A stretch of DNA of 42,460 bases from assembly GCA_964417935.1 (NCBI GenBank), contig CAYQKF010000034.1, positions 1 to 42,460 of the forward strand, read 5' to 3'. Both the position numbers and the translations under genes were made by a program. Below the pieces are notes generated by a model, which was not told the origin of the DNA, made no database searches, and worked only from the letters and a program-made list of their open reading frames with translations. Below, piece after piece: positions 32,416-40,301 of this stretch (its first letter is position 1; the number at the start of each line of letters is the position of its first letter). Source of the stretch: NIOZ-UU13 sp964417935 (GTDB lineage: Bacteria; Planctomycetota; Phycisphaerae; Sedimentisphaerales; Anaerobacaceae).

Positions 32416-35070
32416 ATGCGGGATGACCAAAAGACCAAAGCGAAATTACTCCGAGAGTTGAACGCATTGCGCAGTCGTGTTACAGAACTTACGCAGGCGC
32501 AGGAGAAACTCAAACAATACAGGTTTATAGTGGAAGCTGTACACGATGCCATCTTTTTTAAAGACCTGGAAAGCCGATATATTATTGCCAACAACAAAAC
32601 TTTAGAGGCCTTTGGATTATCTCGTGAGCAAGTTATAGGAAAGAATGACTATGAAATAATGGCAAACCAAGATGAAGCCAGGAAAAATATTGAAGATGAC
32701 AACCTTGTTTTCAAGACAGGCAAATTGACAGATATCACTAAGCGCATGACCGGTGCAGACGGAAAAGAACGCTGGTTTCAAGCCGTAAAGGTTCCACGGT
32801 TCGACGATGAGGGAAAGATTATTGGGCTCGTTGGCATTGCCCGAGATATTACCGAGCGCAAACGAGCCGAGGAAGAAATCAGGGCGTCTGAAGAGAAATT
32901 CAGGGGTCTCGCCGAGAGAAGCTTTGACATAATATTTATGACAGATGCTCAGGGTTATCTGACCTATATTTCTCCCGCGAGCGAGAAGATATTCCATTAC
33001 AAGCCTGACGAGATGGTGGGGACACATTTTAAGAACTACTTAATTAAGTCCGAGATACCCCGAGTTTCACAACGCTTTGCTGAAAATATGAGGGGTGAGA
33101 ACCTTGGCGTGTTCCAGATGGAGTCAATGAGGAAGGACGGCAGCCACGTCTTTATCGAGCTCAACTCCTCACCCATAGTTAAGGACGGTGAAACAATCGG
33201 AATACAAGGAGTTATAAGAGACATTACTGAGCGCAAACGAGCGGAGGAGACGTTGCAGGAAAGTGAGAGTAAATATAGAACTCTTGTCGAAAATCTTCCT
33301 CAAAAGATATTCCTTAAAGATAAGAACTCAGTTTATGTGTCCTGTAATGACAATCTCGCCAGGGATTTTAAGATTAAATCCGAGGAAATTGCTGGAAAAA
33401 CAGATTACGATATCGTCCCAAGGGAATTGGCTGAAGAATACAGAGCAGACGATAAAAGAATTATCGAATCGGGGCAAACAAAAGCTATCGAGGAGAAATA
33501 TATCCAGGAAGGCGAGGAAAGAATTATCCATATAGTCAAAACGCCTGTCAAAGATGAACAAGGTAACATCATTGGAGTGTTAGGCATTTTCTGGGATATC
33601 ACCGAACTCAAAAAGGCGCAGGACGCTCTTGAGACCGAGCGGCGAAGGCTTTATTCCCTTTTAGATAACCTACCGGCATTTGTCTATCTTCAGGCGCCAG
33701 ATCATTCAGTTCGTTTTGCCAACCGCTACTTCAGGGAGCGCTTTGGGGATCCGGAAGAGAAACGTTGTTACGAGGTTTTCTGGGGAGCTACCGAACCCTG
33801 CAAACCGTGCCCGACATTCCGCGTCTTTGACACCAAAGAACCTCAACTTTGGGAGTGGGATCAATCTCCCGACGACCGGATATATGAGATTAATGACTAT
33901 CCTTTCTCCGATGTTGATGGCTCTCCTTTGGTGCTGGAACTGGGCATTGACATCACCGAGCGCAAGAAAGCAGAGGAACAAATAAGAAAACTGATTTCTG
34001 CAGTTGAGCAATCGATTGATGGTATAGCCGTAGGTGACTTGGAACCAAAACTGCTGTATGTGAACGATGCGTTTGCCCGGATGCACGGTTATACACCTGA
34101 AGAAATGGTCGGAATACCGGTTACGAAATTACATAAAAAGTTACAGATGCAGGAGCATAGGAGGCATATAAAGCAGCTAAAAACAAAGGGTTTTTGGGAG
34201 GGTGAAATAGGACATATCAGAAAAGATGGAACAGCTTTTCTCACTTATATGTCTGTTACTTTGTTGAAAAATAATGAGGGCAAGCCCACGGGGACTCTGG
34301 CAGTTGCACGCGATATTACCGAGTCCAAGCGAACAGAAGAGGAACTCAATATTTACAAGGAGAAAATGGCTCGAGCCGAAGAACTTGCCTCAGTGGGAAC
34401 CTTAAGCGCCAGTCTGGCTCATGAACTGACCCAGCCTCTAACGGTTATTCGTCTGTCAATTCAGAATTCGTTGGCAGAGCTGGAGACAATGTCGTGTCCG
34501 GGTACTGTCATAGAAGACCTCAAGGAAGGCCTAAGTGAGATTTCGAGTGTCACTTCAATAATCGATAGGTTTCGTAACTTCGCGAGGATGTCCTTGAAAG
34601 GAATTGTCGACAAAGTGGATTTGAAGGTAGTTGCTGAGAGAATCGTGAAGTTGTCAGATGAAAGTGCATGGCGTGCAAAAGTGAACCTGCAGGTCGAAGG
34701 GATGGACAAACTGCCGCTTATATATTCGTATGAGAGGGATCTGGAGCAGTTATTTTTTTCGCTGGTTGAGAACGCAATACAGGCGGCCGATGGCAAAAAG
34801 AATCGCCAGGTTATTATCAGTGGCGCTGTAAGAGATGAGAACATTGAATTGCAATTCTCTGACAACTGCGGCGGCATTGCGCCGGAAAATCTTGATAGGA
34901 TTTTTGAGCCGTTCTTCACCACCAAACATACAGATAAAAGAACAGGTTTAGGGCTTTGCGTCGTGGAGCGCATAGTATCCCAGCTCGGCGGCAAAGTTCA
35001 CGTCGAAAGCAAACTTGGCAAAGGTTCAACTTTTTTCATCACTTTACCGATCAATAGAGATGGGAGATAA
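32416..35070 (+). CDS. Five-PAS sensor histidine kinase, FixL/NtrB-like
   Basis: An 884-residue cytoplasmic kinase with no transmembrane segment. A short coiled start is followed by five PAS/PAC modules (about 35-155, 160-275, 280-400, 405-520, 525-645), four of them closed by DITE(R/S)K-type linkers. The fourth carries C451 and C462-KP-C465, a CYEVFWG...PCxxCP pattern that could bind a metal or sense redox. The transmitter domain has the H-box SLAHELTQPL (His669) and the ATPase boxes ENAIQAA, DNCGGIAP, EPFFTTK and GLGLCVV. The regulator gene starts 11 bases after its stop, so they are a pair. The signal is unknown. No strong ribosome site precedes ATG 32416, so the start is fairly but not fully certain. 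Confidence 0.9.
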   Translation: MRDDQKTKAKLLRELNALRSRVTELTQAQEKLKQYRFIVEAVHDAIFFKDLESRYIIANNKTLEAFGLSREQVIGKNDYEIMANQDEARKNIEDDNLVFKTGKLTDITKRMTGADGKERWFQAVKVPRFDDEGKIIGLVGIARDITERKRAEEEIRASEEKFRGLAERSFDIIFMTDAQGYLTYISPASEKIFHYKPDEMVGTHFKNYLIKSEIPRVSQRFAENMRGENLGVFQMESMRKDGSHVFIELNSSPIVKDGETIGIQGVIRDITERKRAEETLQESESKYRTLVENLPQKIFLKDKNSVYVSCNDNLARDFKIKSEEIAGKTDYDIVPRELAEEYRADDKRIIESGQTKAIEEKYIQEGEERIIHIVKTPVKDEQGNIIGVLGIFWDITELKKAQDALETERRRLYSLLDNLPAFVYLQAPDHSVRFANRYFRERFGDPEEKRCYEVFWGATEPCKPCPTFRVFDTKEPQLWEWDQSPDDRIYEINDYPFSDVDGSPLVLELGIDITERKKAEEQIRKLISAVEQSIDGIAVGDLEPKLLYVNDAFARMHGYTPEEMVGIPVTKLHKKLQMQEHRRHIKQLKTKGFWEGEIGHIRKDGTAFLTYMSVTLLKNNEGKPTGTLAVARDITESKRTEEELNIYKEKMARAEELASVGTLSASLAHELTQPLTVIRLSIQNSLAELETMSCPGTVIEDLKEGLSEISSVTSIIDRFRNFARMSLKGIVDKVDLKVVAERIVKLSDESAWRAKVNLQVEGMDKLPLIYSYERDLEQLFFSLVENAIQAADGKKNRQVIISGAVRDENIELQFSDNCGGIAPENLDRIFEPFFTTKHTDKRTGLGLCVVERIVSQLGGKVHVESKLGKGSTFFITLPINRDGR

Positions 35071-35081
35071 CTTGAGTAGTG

Positions 35082-35690
35082 ATGACAAATATCACCAAAC
35101 AACATATCTTTTTTGTTGATGACGAGCCAAAGGTACTCAAGATGGTCGGCAGAACTCTTGAACAAGCCGGCTTGAAAGTCAGTTGCTTTGCTCATGTAGC
35201 CGAGTGCCTTAAACAATTGCGTTCCCAAACGTGCGATTTATTTATTACTGATGTGAAAATGCCCGAAATGGATGGAATAGAGCTATTAACCGAGGTGAAA
35301 CGTATTATTCCATCGTTGCCGGTTCTGGTTATAACCGGCTATGGGGATATACCAATGGCGGTCAAGGCCCTCAAGGTGGGCGCATCGGACTTTATTGAAA
35401 AACCTCTGGACAGACGGTCTTTTCTATCGGCTGTTGAAGCCGTGCTAAAGCGAAATACTCAGACCCATCCGCTCGTGGGCAAGGTGCTTACCAAAATAGA
35501 GATGAGAGTCCTGCGTTTAATTTTGGACGGCAAGAGTACCAAGGAAATAGCCAGGTTGCGACACCGGTCTGTGAGGACTATCGAAGATCAGCGAGGCCAG
35601 ATTATGCACAAGCTTGGTGTCGATAACCTAATCGATTTAGTCAAAAAAACTGCTGTAGTGAGGCTGGTCGAGCTGGGGGAAGATGAATAA
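35082..35690 (+). CDS. FixJ/LuxR-type response regulator
   Basis: A 202-residue regulator. The receiver domain has DDE near residue 13, phosphoacceptor Asp57 in FITDVKMPEMDG, the ITGYGD threonine and the EKPLD lysine. A LuxR-type helix-turn-helix (about 138-195: LTKIEMRVLRLILDGKSTKEIA, SVRTIEDQRGQIMHKLG) binds DNA after phosphorylation. GTG 35079 and ATG 35082 are adjacent; GGGAG lies upstream of both. It is coupled to the PAS kinase. The direct repeat at 35762-35827 just downstream is a candidate binding site, which would link the pair to the PEP-CTERM genes. Confidence 0.92.
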   Translation: MTNITKQHIFFVDDEPKVLKMVGRTLEQAGLKVSCFAHVAECLKQLRSQTCDLFITDVKMPEMDGIELLTEVKRIIPSLPVLVITGYGDIPMAVKALKVGASDFIEKPLDRRSFLSAVEAVLKRNTQTHPLVGKVLTKIEMRVLRLILDGKSTKEIARLRHRSVRTIEDQRGQIMHKLGVDNLIDLVKKTAVVRLVELGEDE

Positions 35691-35730
35691 CGGCTAAGGC
35701 CATCGATAGACAGCCGTTCACGCCCATTTT
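35689..35730 (+). terminator. Weak terminator after the regulator gene
   Basis: AACGGCT (35689-35695) pairs with AGCCGTT (35712-35718). ATTTTT follows eight bases later. Stem overlaps the stop codon; modest support. Confidence 0.35.
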
Positions 35731-35761
35731 TGTCCACTGCAAATTTCTATGCACAAAACCA

Positions 35762-35827
35762 CGTAGTTTCCACGACTCTTTTTTCGCCGAGTGGGGAAAA
35801 ATTCCTTCAAAATCCCGTAGTTTCCAC
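35762..35827. promoter_or_regulatory. 12-bp direct repeat CGTAGTTTCCAC, candidate operator
   Basis: CGTAGTTTCCAC occurs at 35762-35773 and 35816-35827, 54 bases apart (about five helical turns), in the 305-base gap between the regulator and the next gene. An AT-rich -10-like stretch (near 35860-35875) lies downstream. Binding by the adjacent LuxR-type regulator is inference. Confidence 0.4.
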
Positions 35828-35995
35828 AATTGCATCGTGGGGCAAAAACTGATGGAATAATATTCTATATGAATTTTGGTAATTTACATAGGCGTCACTT
35901 AACTTAAAAAGGTGGAGGCCGTCCCCTGGTTGCCAAGGAGGGTGATCTGGAGGATATCCACTCTGTTGTATCCATCGCCTTAGAGGAGGCGGGGA

Positions 35996-36838
35996 GTGGT
36001 CTTGGTTGTGGGAAACAATAAGAAATTGCTGATTATATTGCTGTCTCTCGTTGCGGCCACTGCGGTAAGTGCTGCGCCAACGATGAGCAATTGCAATAAG
36101 AACCTCGTTGCCGCCGCTGTGCCACCAAGTTCAGATGCGCATACACTTTCTATAACCGAAACGAGCCAAATTACCGAACTTTCCAATTCGCACTTGGCGG
36201 CTATCGGCATAGAAATTCTAAAGCCCCCCGCCGAATTTACGGATTCGCAAACTACTGGCCTAAAGAATTTGCCACCCGTACCCGCTGCGCTTTTCATGGT
36301 CTTAACTGGATTCCTTTGCGTTTCACTGGTTAAGGACCGAAGGTTCTGGTTAGCAGCATTAGTTGGCCTATTATGGGCAGGACAGGCCGGAATTCAAGCT
36401 CTTCCACAATTGGCTACACACCTTAGCTTCAAGAAACATATTCAGCAAAAATCTCCTGTTAGTACTATTTGCCTACATCAGTTTGAAAATTCTGGCCGTC
36501 TGCGTAGTGAAATTGAAGGTACGCAGTACATAAGCCTGCTTCGCCATTTGGCTGGAATACCAGACAGCACAATCTCATCCATACAAAGTACTATGTCATT
36601 CCTGCGAAAGCAGGAATCCAGAAAAACGATAACGTACCTTTACTACCCATTCGTAGCGCCTAAGAGTTCTGCGCGAGCCAAGAGCAACTCAGGAACTACT
36701 CAATTCGCAATAACGCACTTTTCATTTCTACTGAACCCCGCGATTATCTGCCCGGCCCCGATAGCCGGGCAGTATATTTGTTTTTCACCTTCATTCATTT
36801 TTGAGAACCTACCTCGCGGCCCACCTAAATCGGCCTAA
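35996..36838 (+). CDS. Planctomycete membrane protein of unknown function, C-terminus altered by a repeat
   Basis: A 280-residue protein with an N-terminal signal (NKKLLIILLSLVAATAVSA) and a central membrane segment, LPPVPAALFMVLTGFLCVS, followed by KDRRFWLAALVGLLWAGQ. This central string is familiar from planctomycete proteins near PEP-CTERM genes, but its function is unknown to me. From about residue 200 the frame crosses the palindromic repeat at 36595-36621 and reads SFLRKQESRK, a peptide well known as translated repeat; the remaining 70 residues may be non-native. GTG 35996 follows GAGGAGGCGGGGA; GTG 36008 is an alternative. It stands upstream of three PEP-CTERM genes. Confidence 0.6.
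   Translation: MVLVVGNNKKLLIILLSLVAATAVSAAPTMSNCNKNLVAAAVPPSSDAHTLSITETSQITELSNSHLAAIGIEILKPPAEFTDSQTTGLKNLPPVPAALFMVLTGFLCVSLVKDRRFWLAALVGLLWAGQAGIQALPQLATHLSFKKHIQQKSPVSTICLHQFENSGRLRSEIEGTQYISLLRHLAGIPDSTISSIQSTMSFLRKQESRKTITYLYYPFVAPKSSARAKSNSGTTQFAITHFSFLLNPAIICPAPIAGQYICFSPSFIFENLPRGPPKSA
36595..36621. repeat. Palindromic repeat ATTCCTGC-GAAA-GCAGGAAT
   Basis: A perfect 8-bp stem with a GAAA loop (36598-36617) in the string 'gtcattcctgcgaaagcagg'. This repeat type is common in many bacterial genomes. Here it is read in frame as SFLRKQESR. Confidence 0.85.
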
Positions 36839-36855
36839 GGCAATCTTGCTTATGC

Positions 36856-36883
36856 AGAGGGTCTTTTGCATGCAAGACCCTCT
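36856..36883. terminator. Strong hairpin after the 35996 gene
   Basis: AGAGGGTCTT (36856-36865) and AAGACCCTCT (36874-36883) form a perfect 10-bp stem with an 8-base loop, 18 bases after the stop. There is no T-run, so it may be a processing or transcript-stabilising site rather than a true terminator. Confidence 0.45.
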
Positions 36884-36948
36884 AAATCGAAGTTTAATGC
36901 GATTGTTAATAAGCAACCTTTGATGTTGCTCACAAAGGAGAAAAAAAT

Positions 36949-37563
36949 ATGAAAAGAATAAATTTAATATTGCCATTCATCGCTTTAGCAATTTTAGTTT
37001 TTGCCGGCAATGCAATGGCCGTCATAACCTACGGTACTTTTACCGACACGCGGAACATCTACAGGATGTACAATTTCGTTGAGGGTGCCGGCAACTCCGA
37101 CATATGGTATCATGACAATCCTGCTGAAACTGCGGGATTTTCAACCGCCGAATACACTGGCATGGCAGCATCTGGTAACATCGTTGACGTAGAACTAACC
37201 ATTGTTGTAGATGACCTGGATGATCTTGATACGGTAAATGTGTTTGTCAAGGACATACATACTGCTATTTGGCACGACGTTGGGGACCTTACCAACCAGG
37301 GATTCGTTGATTGGCCGCAAGGCCCAGTGGCGGGCGCTGGGGGTGCTACCCCCTCCCATATCATGAGCACGACCTTCACTCTCGATCCAACATGGCTGAA
37401 CGGCTTGCCGGTAGAAATCATGTTTGAAGCAATGGGTTCCAACGACTTTGAGATCGAGACATCAACGTTGACCTTAACTGCGATCCCTGCACCCGGAGCA
37501 ATTCTGCTCGGCAGTATTGGTGTAGGCCTTGTTGGCTGGCTCAGAAGACGTAGAACTTTGTAG
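36949..37563 (+). CDS. PEP-CTERM protein 1
   Basis: A 204-residue exported protein. A signal (about 1-23, ending GNAMA) precedes a beta-rich body with VDVELTIVVDDLDDLDTVNV, and the PEP-CTERM-type tail PAPGAILLGSIGVGLVGW + LRRRRTL: a motif, a membrane helix and basic residues. Such tails are processed by exosortase, and the protein is held at or released from the envelope, often in exopolysaccharide-rich matrices. AAAGGAG lies just before the ATG. The other two PEP-CTERM genes follow in the same direction with nearly the same tail at the DNA level. No exosortase is in the window. Confidence 0.88.
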   Translation: MKRINLILPFIALAILVFAGNAMAVITYGTFTDTRNIYRMYNFVEGAGNSDIWYHDNPAETAGFSTAEYTGMAASGNIVDVELTIVVDDLDDLDTVNVFVKDIHTAIWHDVGDLTNQGFVDWPQGPVAGAGGATPSHIMSTTFTLDPTWLNGLPVEIMFEAMGSNDFEIETSTLTLTAIPAPGAILLGSIGVGLVGWLRRRRTL

Positions 37564-37578
37564 AAATGCGAATATGTA

Positions 37579-37618
37579 AGGGCAAGGCAAAAGCCCTGCC
37601 CTGAACCTCGTAACGAGG
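37579..37618 (+). terminator. Two hairpins between PEP-CTERM genes 1 and 2
   Basis: AGGGCAAGGC-AAAA-GCCCTGCCCT (37579-37602, one mismatch) and CCTCG-TAA-CGAGG (37606-37618) follow each other. There is no T-run; they could attenuate or stabilise the transcript. Confidence 0.4.
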
Positions 37619-37665
37619 AATTAAAAATTAATGGAAAACTGAAAGAATAAAAAAGGAGAAATAAA

Positions 37666-38364
37666 ATGAAACGGTTAATTAAAATAACCATTTTAGTCTG
37701 TTTAATGGGTGGACTGGCGGCGACAACCGCAAACGCAGGGTTTACTCTAATAAGCCCAAGTCCCCCGTCCGGGGGGGAGCCAGATCTGCTCGGTTCAGGC
37801 GGTATCTTGGATACTCTTTACGGGCTTACCAATTTAGTTCGAATCCAGGATAGTCCTTTTCCAGGTGACCAAGTTTGGATGAACCTGGACGGCGGCGCTA
37901 CTGCCGAAGCTAAGTGGGCAGGCGCCGAAGAAACTTTTGGATACTTCCCTGGCGCAAGTGGAGGCAGTTTTGTGACGTTATTCACTGTTCCTATAGGCAA
38001 GAATGGGTATCTTGGCGGGTCACTATCAGGATTGATTCCTTCAAGTGAATCCATTTTCCGGCTTGGACTCAGTAGTCCGTTCTCTGGGGGCCTTCTTCGG
38101 AGTTCGCAAGAGAGTGATAACATTACGGGCAACGACCACATGGTAACCTGGTTGATTACTGGCGGTTACAACCCTGACGGTGCCACCAATACTGCTGGCA
38201 ACTATGTGGTTGCGTGGGAGGTCGAAAACCTTGGTGACGCTGATTATCAAGACCTTGTGGTTGAAATTAGTGAAGCAGCTCCCATTCCTGCTCCCGGAGC
38301 CATTTTGTTAGGCAGCATAGGTGTAGGCCTTGTCGGCTGGCTGAGAAGAAGAAGAACACTGTAA
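37666..38364 (+). CDS. PEP-CTERM protein 2, DUF4114-like
   Basis: A 232-residue exported protein: signal (ending TTANA), body with FRLGLSSPF, NDHMVTWLITGGYNP and YVVAWEVENLGDADYQDLVVEIS, and the tail PAPGAILLGSIGVGLVGW with RRRRTL. The 'D-H-M-V-T... W-E...D-Y-x-D-L-V' pattern is that of DUF4114, common in PEP-CTERM proteins, with acidic positions that may bind calcium. AAAGGAG precedes the ATG by several bases. Role: surface or matrix protein; specific function unknown. Confidence 0.87.
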   Translation: MKRLIKITILVCLMGGLAATTANAGFTLISPSPPSGGEPDLLGSGGILDTLYGLTNLVRIQDSPFPGDQVWMNLDGGATAEAKWAGAEETFGYFPGASGGSFVTLFTVPIGKNGYLGGSLSGLIPSSESIFRLGLSSPFSGGLLRSSQESDNITGNDHMVTWLITGGYNPDGATNTAGNYVVAWEVENLGDADYQDLVVEISEAAPIPAPGAILLGSIGVGLVGWLRRRRTL

Positions 38365-38427
38365 GCCGAGTGAACAAAGATTGGAACTAAAGGATTAGAT
38401 AACGATTTTAGTTAAAGGAGATGAATT

Positions 38428-38976
38428 ATGAAAAATTATGTAAGAATCTTGGCAATTTGGGTCTTGGTACTTGCCGTAACTGGACCTGTGTTGGCAAATC
38501 CCACAATGATTGGAGGACCCTACATCGGCGACAGTTGGTCGATCACTGCTACGGCTCCCGGACCTTATGATCTTTGGGCCGTGCGAATTTCGCCGGTCTC
38601 CGTGGGAGTAGATGCATTCGAGGTGGGCCCGGCACTGAGTACCACCACCGCCGGCTGGAACACGGTTCTGGAGCAGCCGTTGCTGGCTTCAATAGCTGGA
38701 CCTACGTCGCCGATAAATTTGGATATCCATTTTGCCGGCTCCGCTCCTCCGGCACTGCTCGAAATTGACCACGTTCTCTTTAATGGTCAGACGAAAGTAA
38801 TCGAAACACACTGGGTCTTGGTTGATGGGTCTATTTATAATGAGGGGGGAAGCTGGGAGTTCAGTGACAGCTGGAATCCAACTCGTGCTGACGTTATTCC
38901 GGCTCCAGGGGCTATTCTGCTCGGCAGCATTGGTGTAGGCCTTGTCGGCTGGCTGAGAAGAAGAAAAGCGTTGTAG
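38428..38976 (+). CDS. PEP-CTERM protein 3
   Basis: A 182-residue exported protein with a signal (about 1-23, ending GPVLA), a beta-rich body (ITATAPGPYDLWAVRISPV, INLDIHFAGSAPPALLEIDHV) and the same sorting tail PAPGAILLGSIGVGLVGW followed by LRRRKAL. AAAGGAG lies upstream of the ATG. The 63-base gap before it contains AACTAAA...TTTAGTT inverted arms. A clear terminator follows at 39039. The body shows no family I recognise. Confidence 0.87.
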   Translation: MKNYVRILAIWVLVLAVTGPVLANPTMIGGPYIGDSWSITATAPGPYDLWAVRISPVSVGVDAFEVGPALSTTTAGWNTVLEQPLLASIAGPTSPINLDIHFAGSAPPALLEIDHVLFNGQTKVIETHWVLVDGSIYNEGGSWEFSDSWNPTRADVIPAPGAILLGSIGVGLVGWLRRRKAL

Positions 38977-39038
38977 TAAGAGAATCTGCACATTTGAAGG
39001 GCCTTGCGCAATCAAGACTCCGTGTGCGGAATTTTGAT

Positions 39039-39074
39039 AAGGGCGGTGGGCACGGATGCTCACAGCCCTTTTTT
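39039..39074 (+). terminator. Intrinsic terminator after the PEP-CTERM genes
   Basis: GGGC-G-GTGGGC-ACGGAT-GCTCAC-A-GCCC followed by TTTTTT: a two-part stem with one mismatch and a T-run, 60 bases after the last PEP-CTERM stop. Confidence 0.8.
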
Positions 39075-39366
39075 CATTGCTTTGGAAAACTAACTAAGCC
39101 AGCCCACAGAATCTCGCAGAACACCCATCAGCTTTCAATTTAAGCATCCCAGAAACCATTTAAACGGCGAGCTCGTCTTGAGTTGGAAGGCTCGCGATGG
39201 TAGTTTTGCGGAAAAAACGTTATATACGGAAAAACCGTTACATTTGGTATCAACGGTGGCACTTAGTTATAGTCTTTTTTGTTTAGTTTTCCATGGAAGG
39301 AGGTAGTACAGTGTATTGAATATATGTTAATCCTTAAGTAACTGCTATAATCACTCCCTCTCCTCT
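39075..39366. other. Gap with promoter-like site, no gene recognised
   Basis: Contains a short direct repeat (CGGAAAAAACGTTATA / CGGAAAAACCGTTACA, 39208-39240), an AAGGAGG at 39296-39302 followed only by very short frames, and an extended -10 match TGCTATAAT (39343-39351). The terminator at 39367 begins 15 bases after it, so only a very small RNA could be made. Confidence 0.35.
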
Positions 39367-39415
39367 AAGCCCCTGCTTTATTCAACATCCTCCTCCATAA
39401 AGTAGGGGCTTTTTT
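39367..39415 (+). terminator. Strong intrinsic terminator without an obvious gene
   Basis: AAGCCCCTGCTTTA (39367-39380) pairs with TAAAGTAGGGGCTT (39398-39411) over 14 positions (one G-T pair), followed by TTTTCT. No gene lies directly upstream, so it may end an unannotated small RNA. Confidence 0.75.
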
Positions 39416-39555
39416 CTAAATCCGCTTTTTTTTGCAGCTTCCCGCTGTCCTGCTTCATCTTTTTAAGAAAAGTCAATTAATTTAATCCCACTACAGGAAT
39501 AGCCGATATACCAAACGGTTAAAATCATTTTATCTTTGAGCGGCAATCTTATCTC

Positions 39556-39630
39556 GGGAGGAGTTCAAATGGGTGATAATACCCGCTAATTCTCTCAACG
39601 AGCCCGTGGATTTATGTAATTACGGGTATT
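39556..39630 (+). promoter_or_regulatory. Possible leader peptide and alternative hairpins before the zinc-ribbon gene
   Basis: GGGAGGAG (39556-39563) precedes ATG 39569, which encodes only MGDNTR before TAA. Within and after it, AATACCCG (39578-39585) and CCCGT (39603-39607) can each pair with the same strand TACGGGTATT (39621-39630). This gives two exclusive hairpins, as in attenuators. No T-run is seen. Speculative. Confidence 0.3.
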
Positions 39631-39678
39631 GTTATTGGCTGAATCCGGCGGGAATGCTTTGTTGGAGGAGTGTGTGAA

Positions 39679-39864
39679 ATGCCAAGCGAGCAAACATACA
39701 TGATTAGGGCCTTAGTCAGAAATCCAGAAATCTGCACAGATTTTAACTTTGATAAGTGCCCGGCTTGTAACGCACAGCATATTTTTTGGGACAAAAAAAA
39801 ACAGCATTGTTTCAAGTGTGGCTTCAATCTACAAAGATATATAAAAAAACGAAAGCTATATTAA
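39679..39864 (+). CDS. Small zinc-ribbon protein
   Basis: A 61-residue protein with CPACNAQHIFWDKKKQHCFKCG, a CxxC-x(14)-CxxC zinc ribbon at about residues 26-46, and a basic tail (RYIKKRKLY). GGAGGAG at 39664-39670 is about nine bases before ATG 39679; a GTG at 39670 would overlap the ribosome site. Such ribbons bind nucleic acid or proteins; function unknown. It stands alone between repeats. Confidence 0.65.
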   Translation: MPSEQTYMIRALVRNPEICTDFNFDKCPACNAQHIFWDKKKQHCFKCGFNLQRYIKKRKLY

Positions 39865-40301
39865 TTAAGGTCCCCTCTTTCGCGGGGATGATATTATTAT
39901 TTATCATGGCATTTGACAGGGATTGTGGTCCCAGATTGGGGGATTACAAAAAGCAACCCTAAGCTCGACTTTTGCACTTTTTGGCGATGCGAAACCCTTG
40001 TTTTCCAAGGTTTTACGTAAACAGCCTTGGACTTTTTCAAAACCCTTGTGTTTTGGAGGGTGTTAAAAAAGTCGGAAAGTCGTAAGCCTTTATAAATTAT
40101 GGCGTTTACGAGCTTCACAAAATGGCAAAAGTCGAGCTAAGACGCAAGTGAAAATGCTCATATTGCTCGGCCTGGGTGCGGTGATGGTGAAGTTGAAATT
40201 CGCAAAGGCAGGGAAAAACGGGGGCTTTTTCTTTTGATTTTCAGACCCGAAAAGCATATGATGGCCATAGCTTTTGCTCATCTAAAACTGGCGGTGTACT
40301 T
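39865..40301. other. Gap filled mainly by an inverted-repeat element
   Basis: No gene recognised. The element at 39960-40141 takes up most of it. The remainder is AT-rich leader for the prepilin gene at 40302. Confidence 0.4.
39960..40141. repeat. About 180-bp element with 14-bp inverted ends
   Basis: AGCTCGACTTTTGC (39962-39975) and GCAAAAGTCGAGCT (40125-40138) are perfect inverted copies with matching edge bases. Between them AAACCCTTG occurs twice (40012 region excluded; at 39982 and 40041) with further short inverted arms. No coding capacity. Size and GCAAAA-type ends recall the element at 25949, but the sequences differ. Confidence 0.5.

Noticed and set aside
36949..39000. Exosortase or PEP-CTERM regulatory genes (PrsK/PrsR, sigma-54 type) in the window
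   Set aside because: The regulator here is FixJ/LuxR-type without a sigma-54 domain, and no exosortase-like membrane protein was seen.
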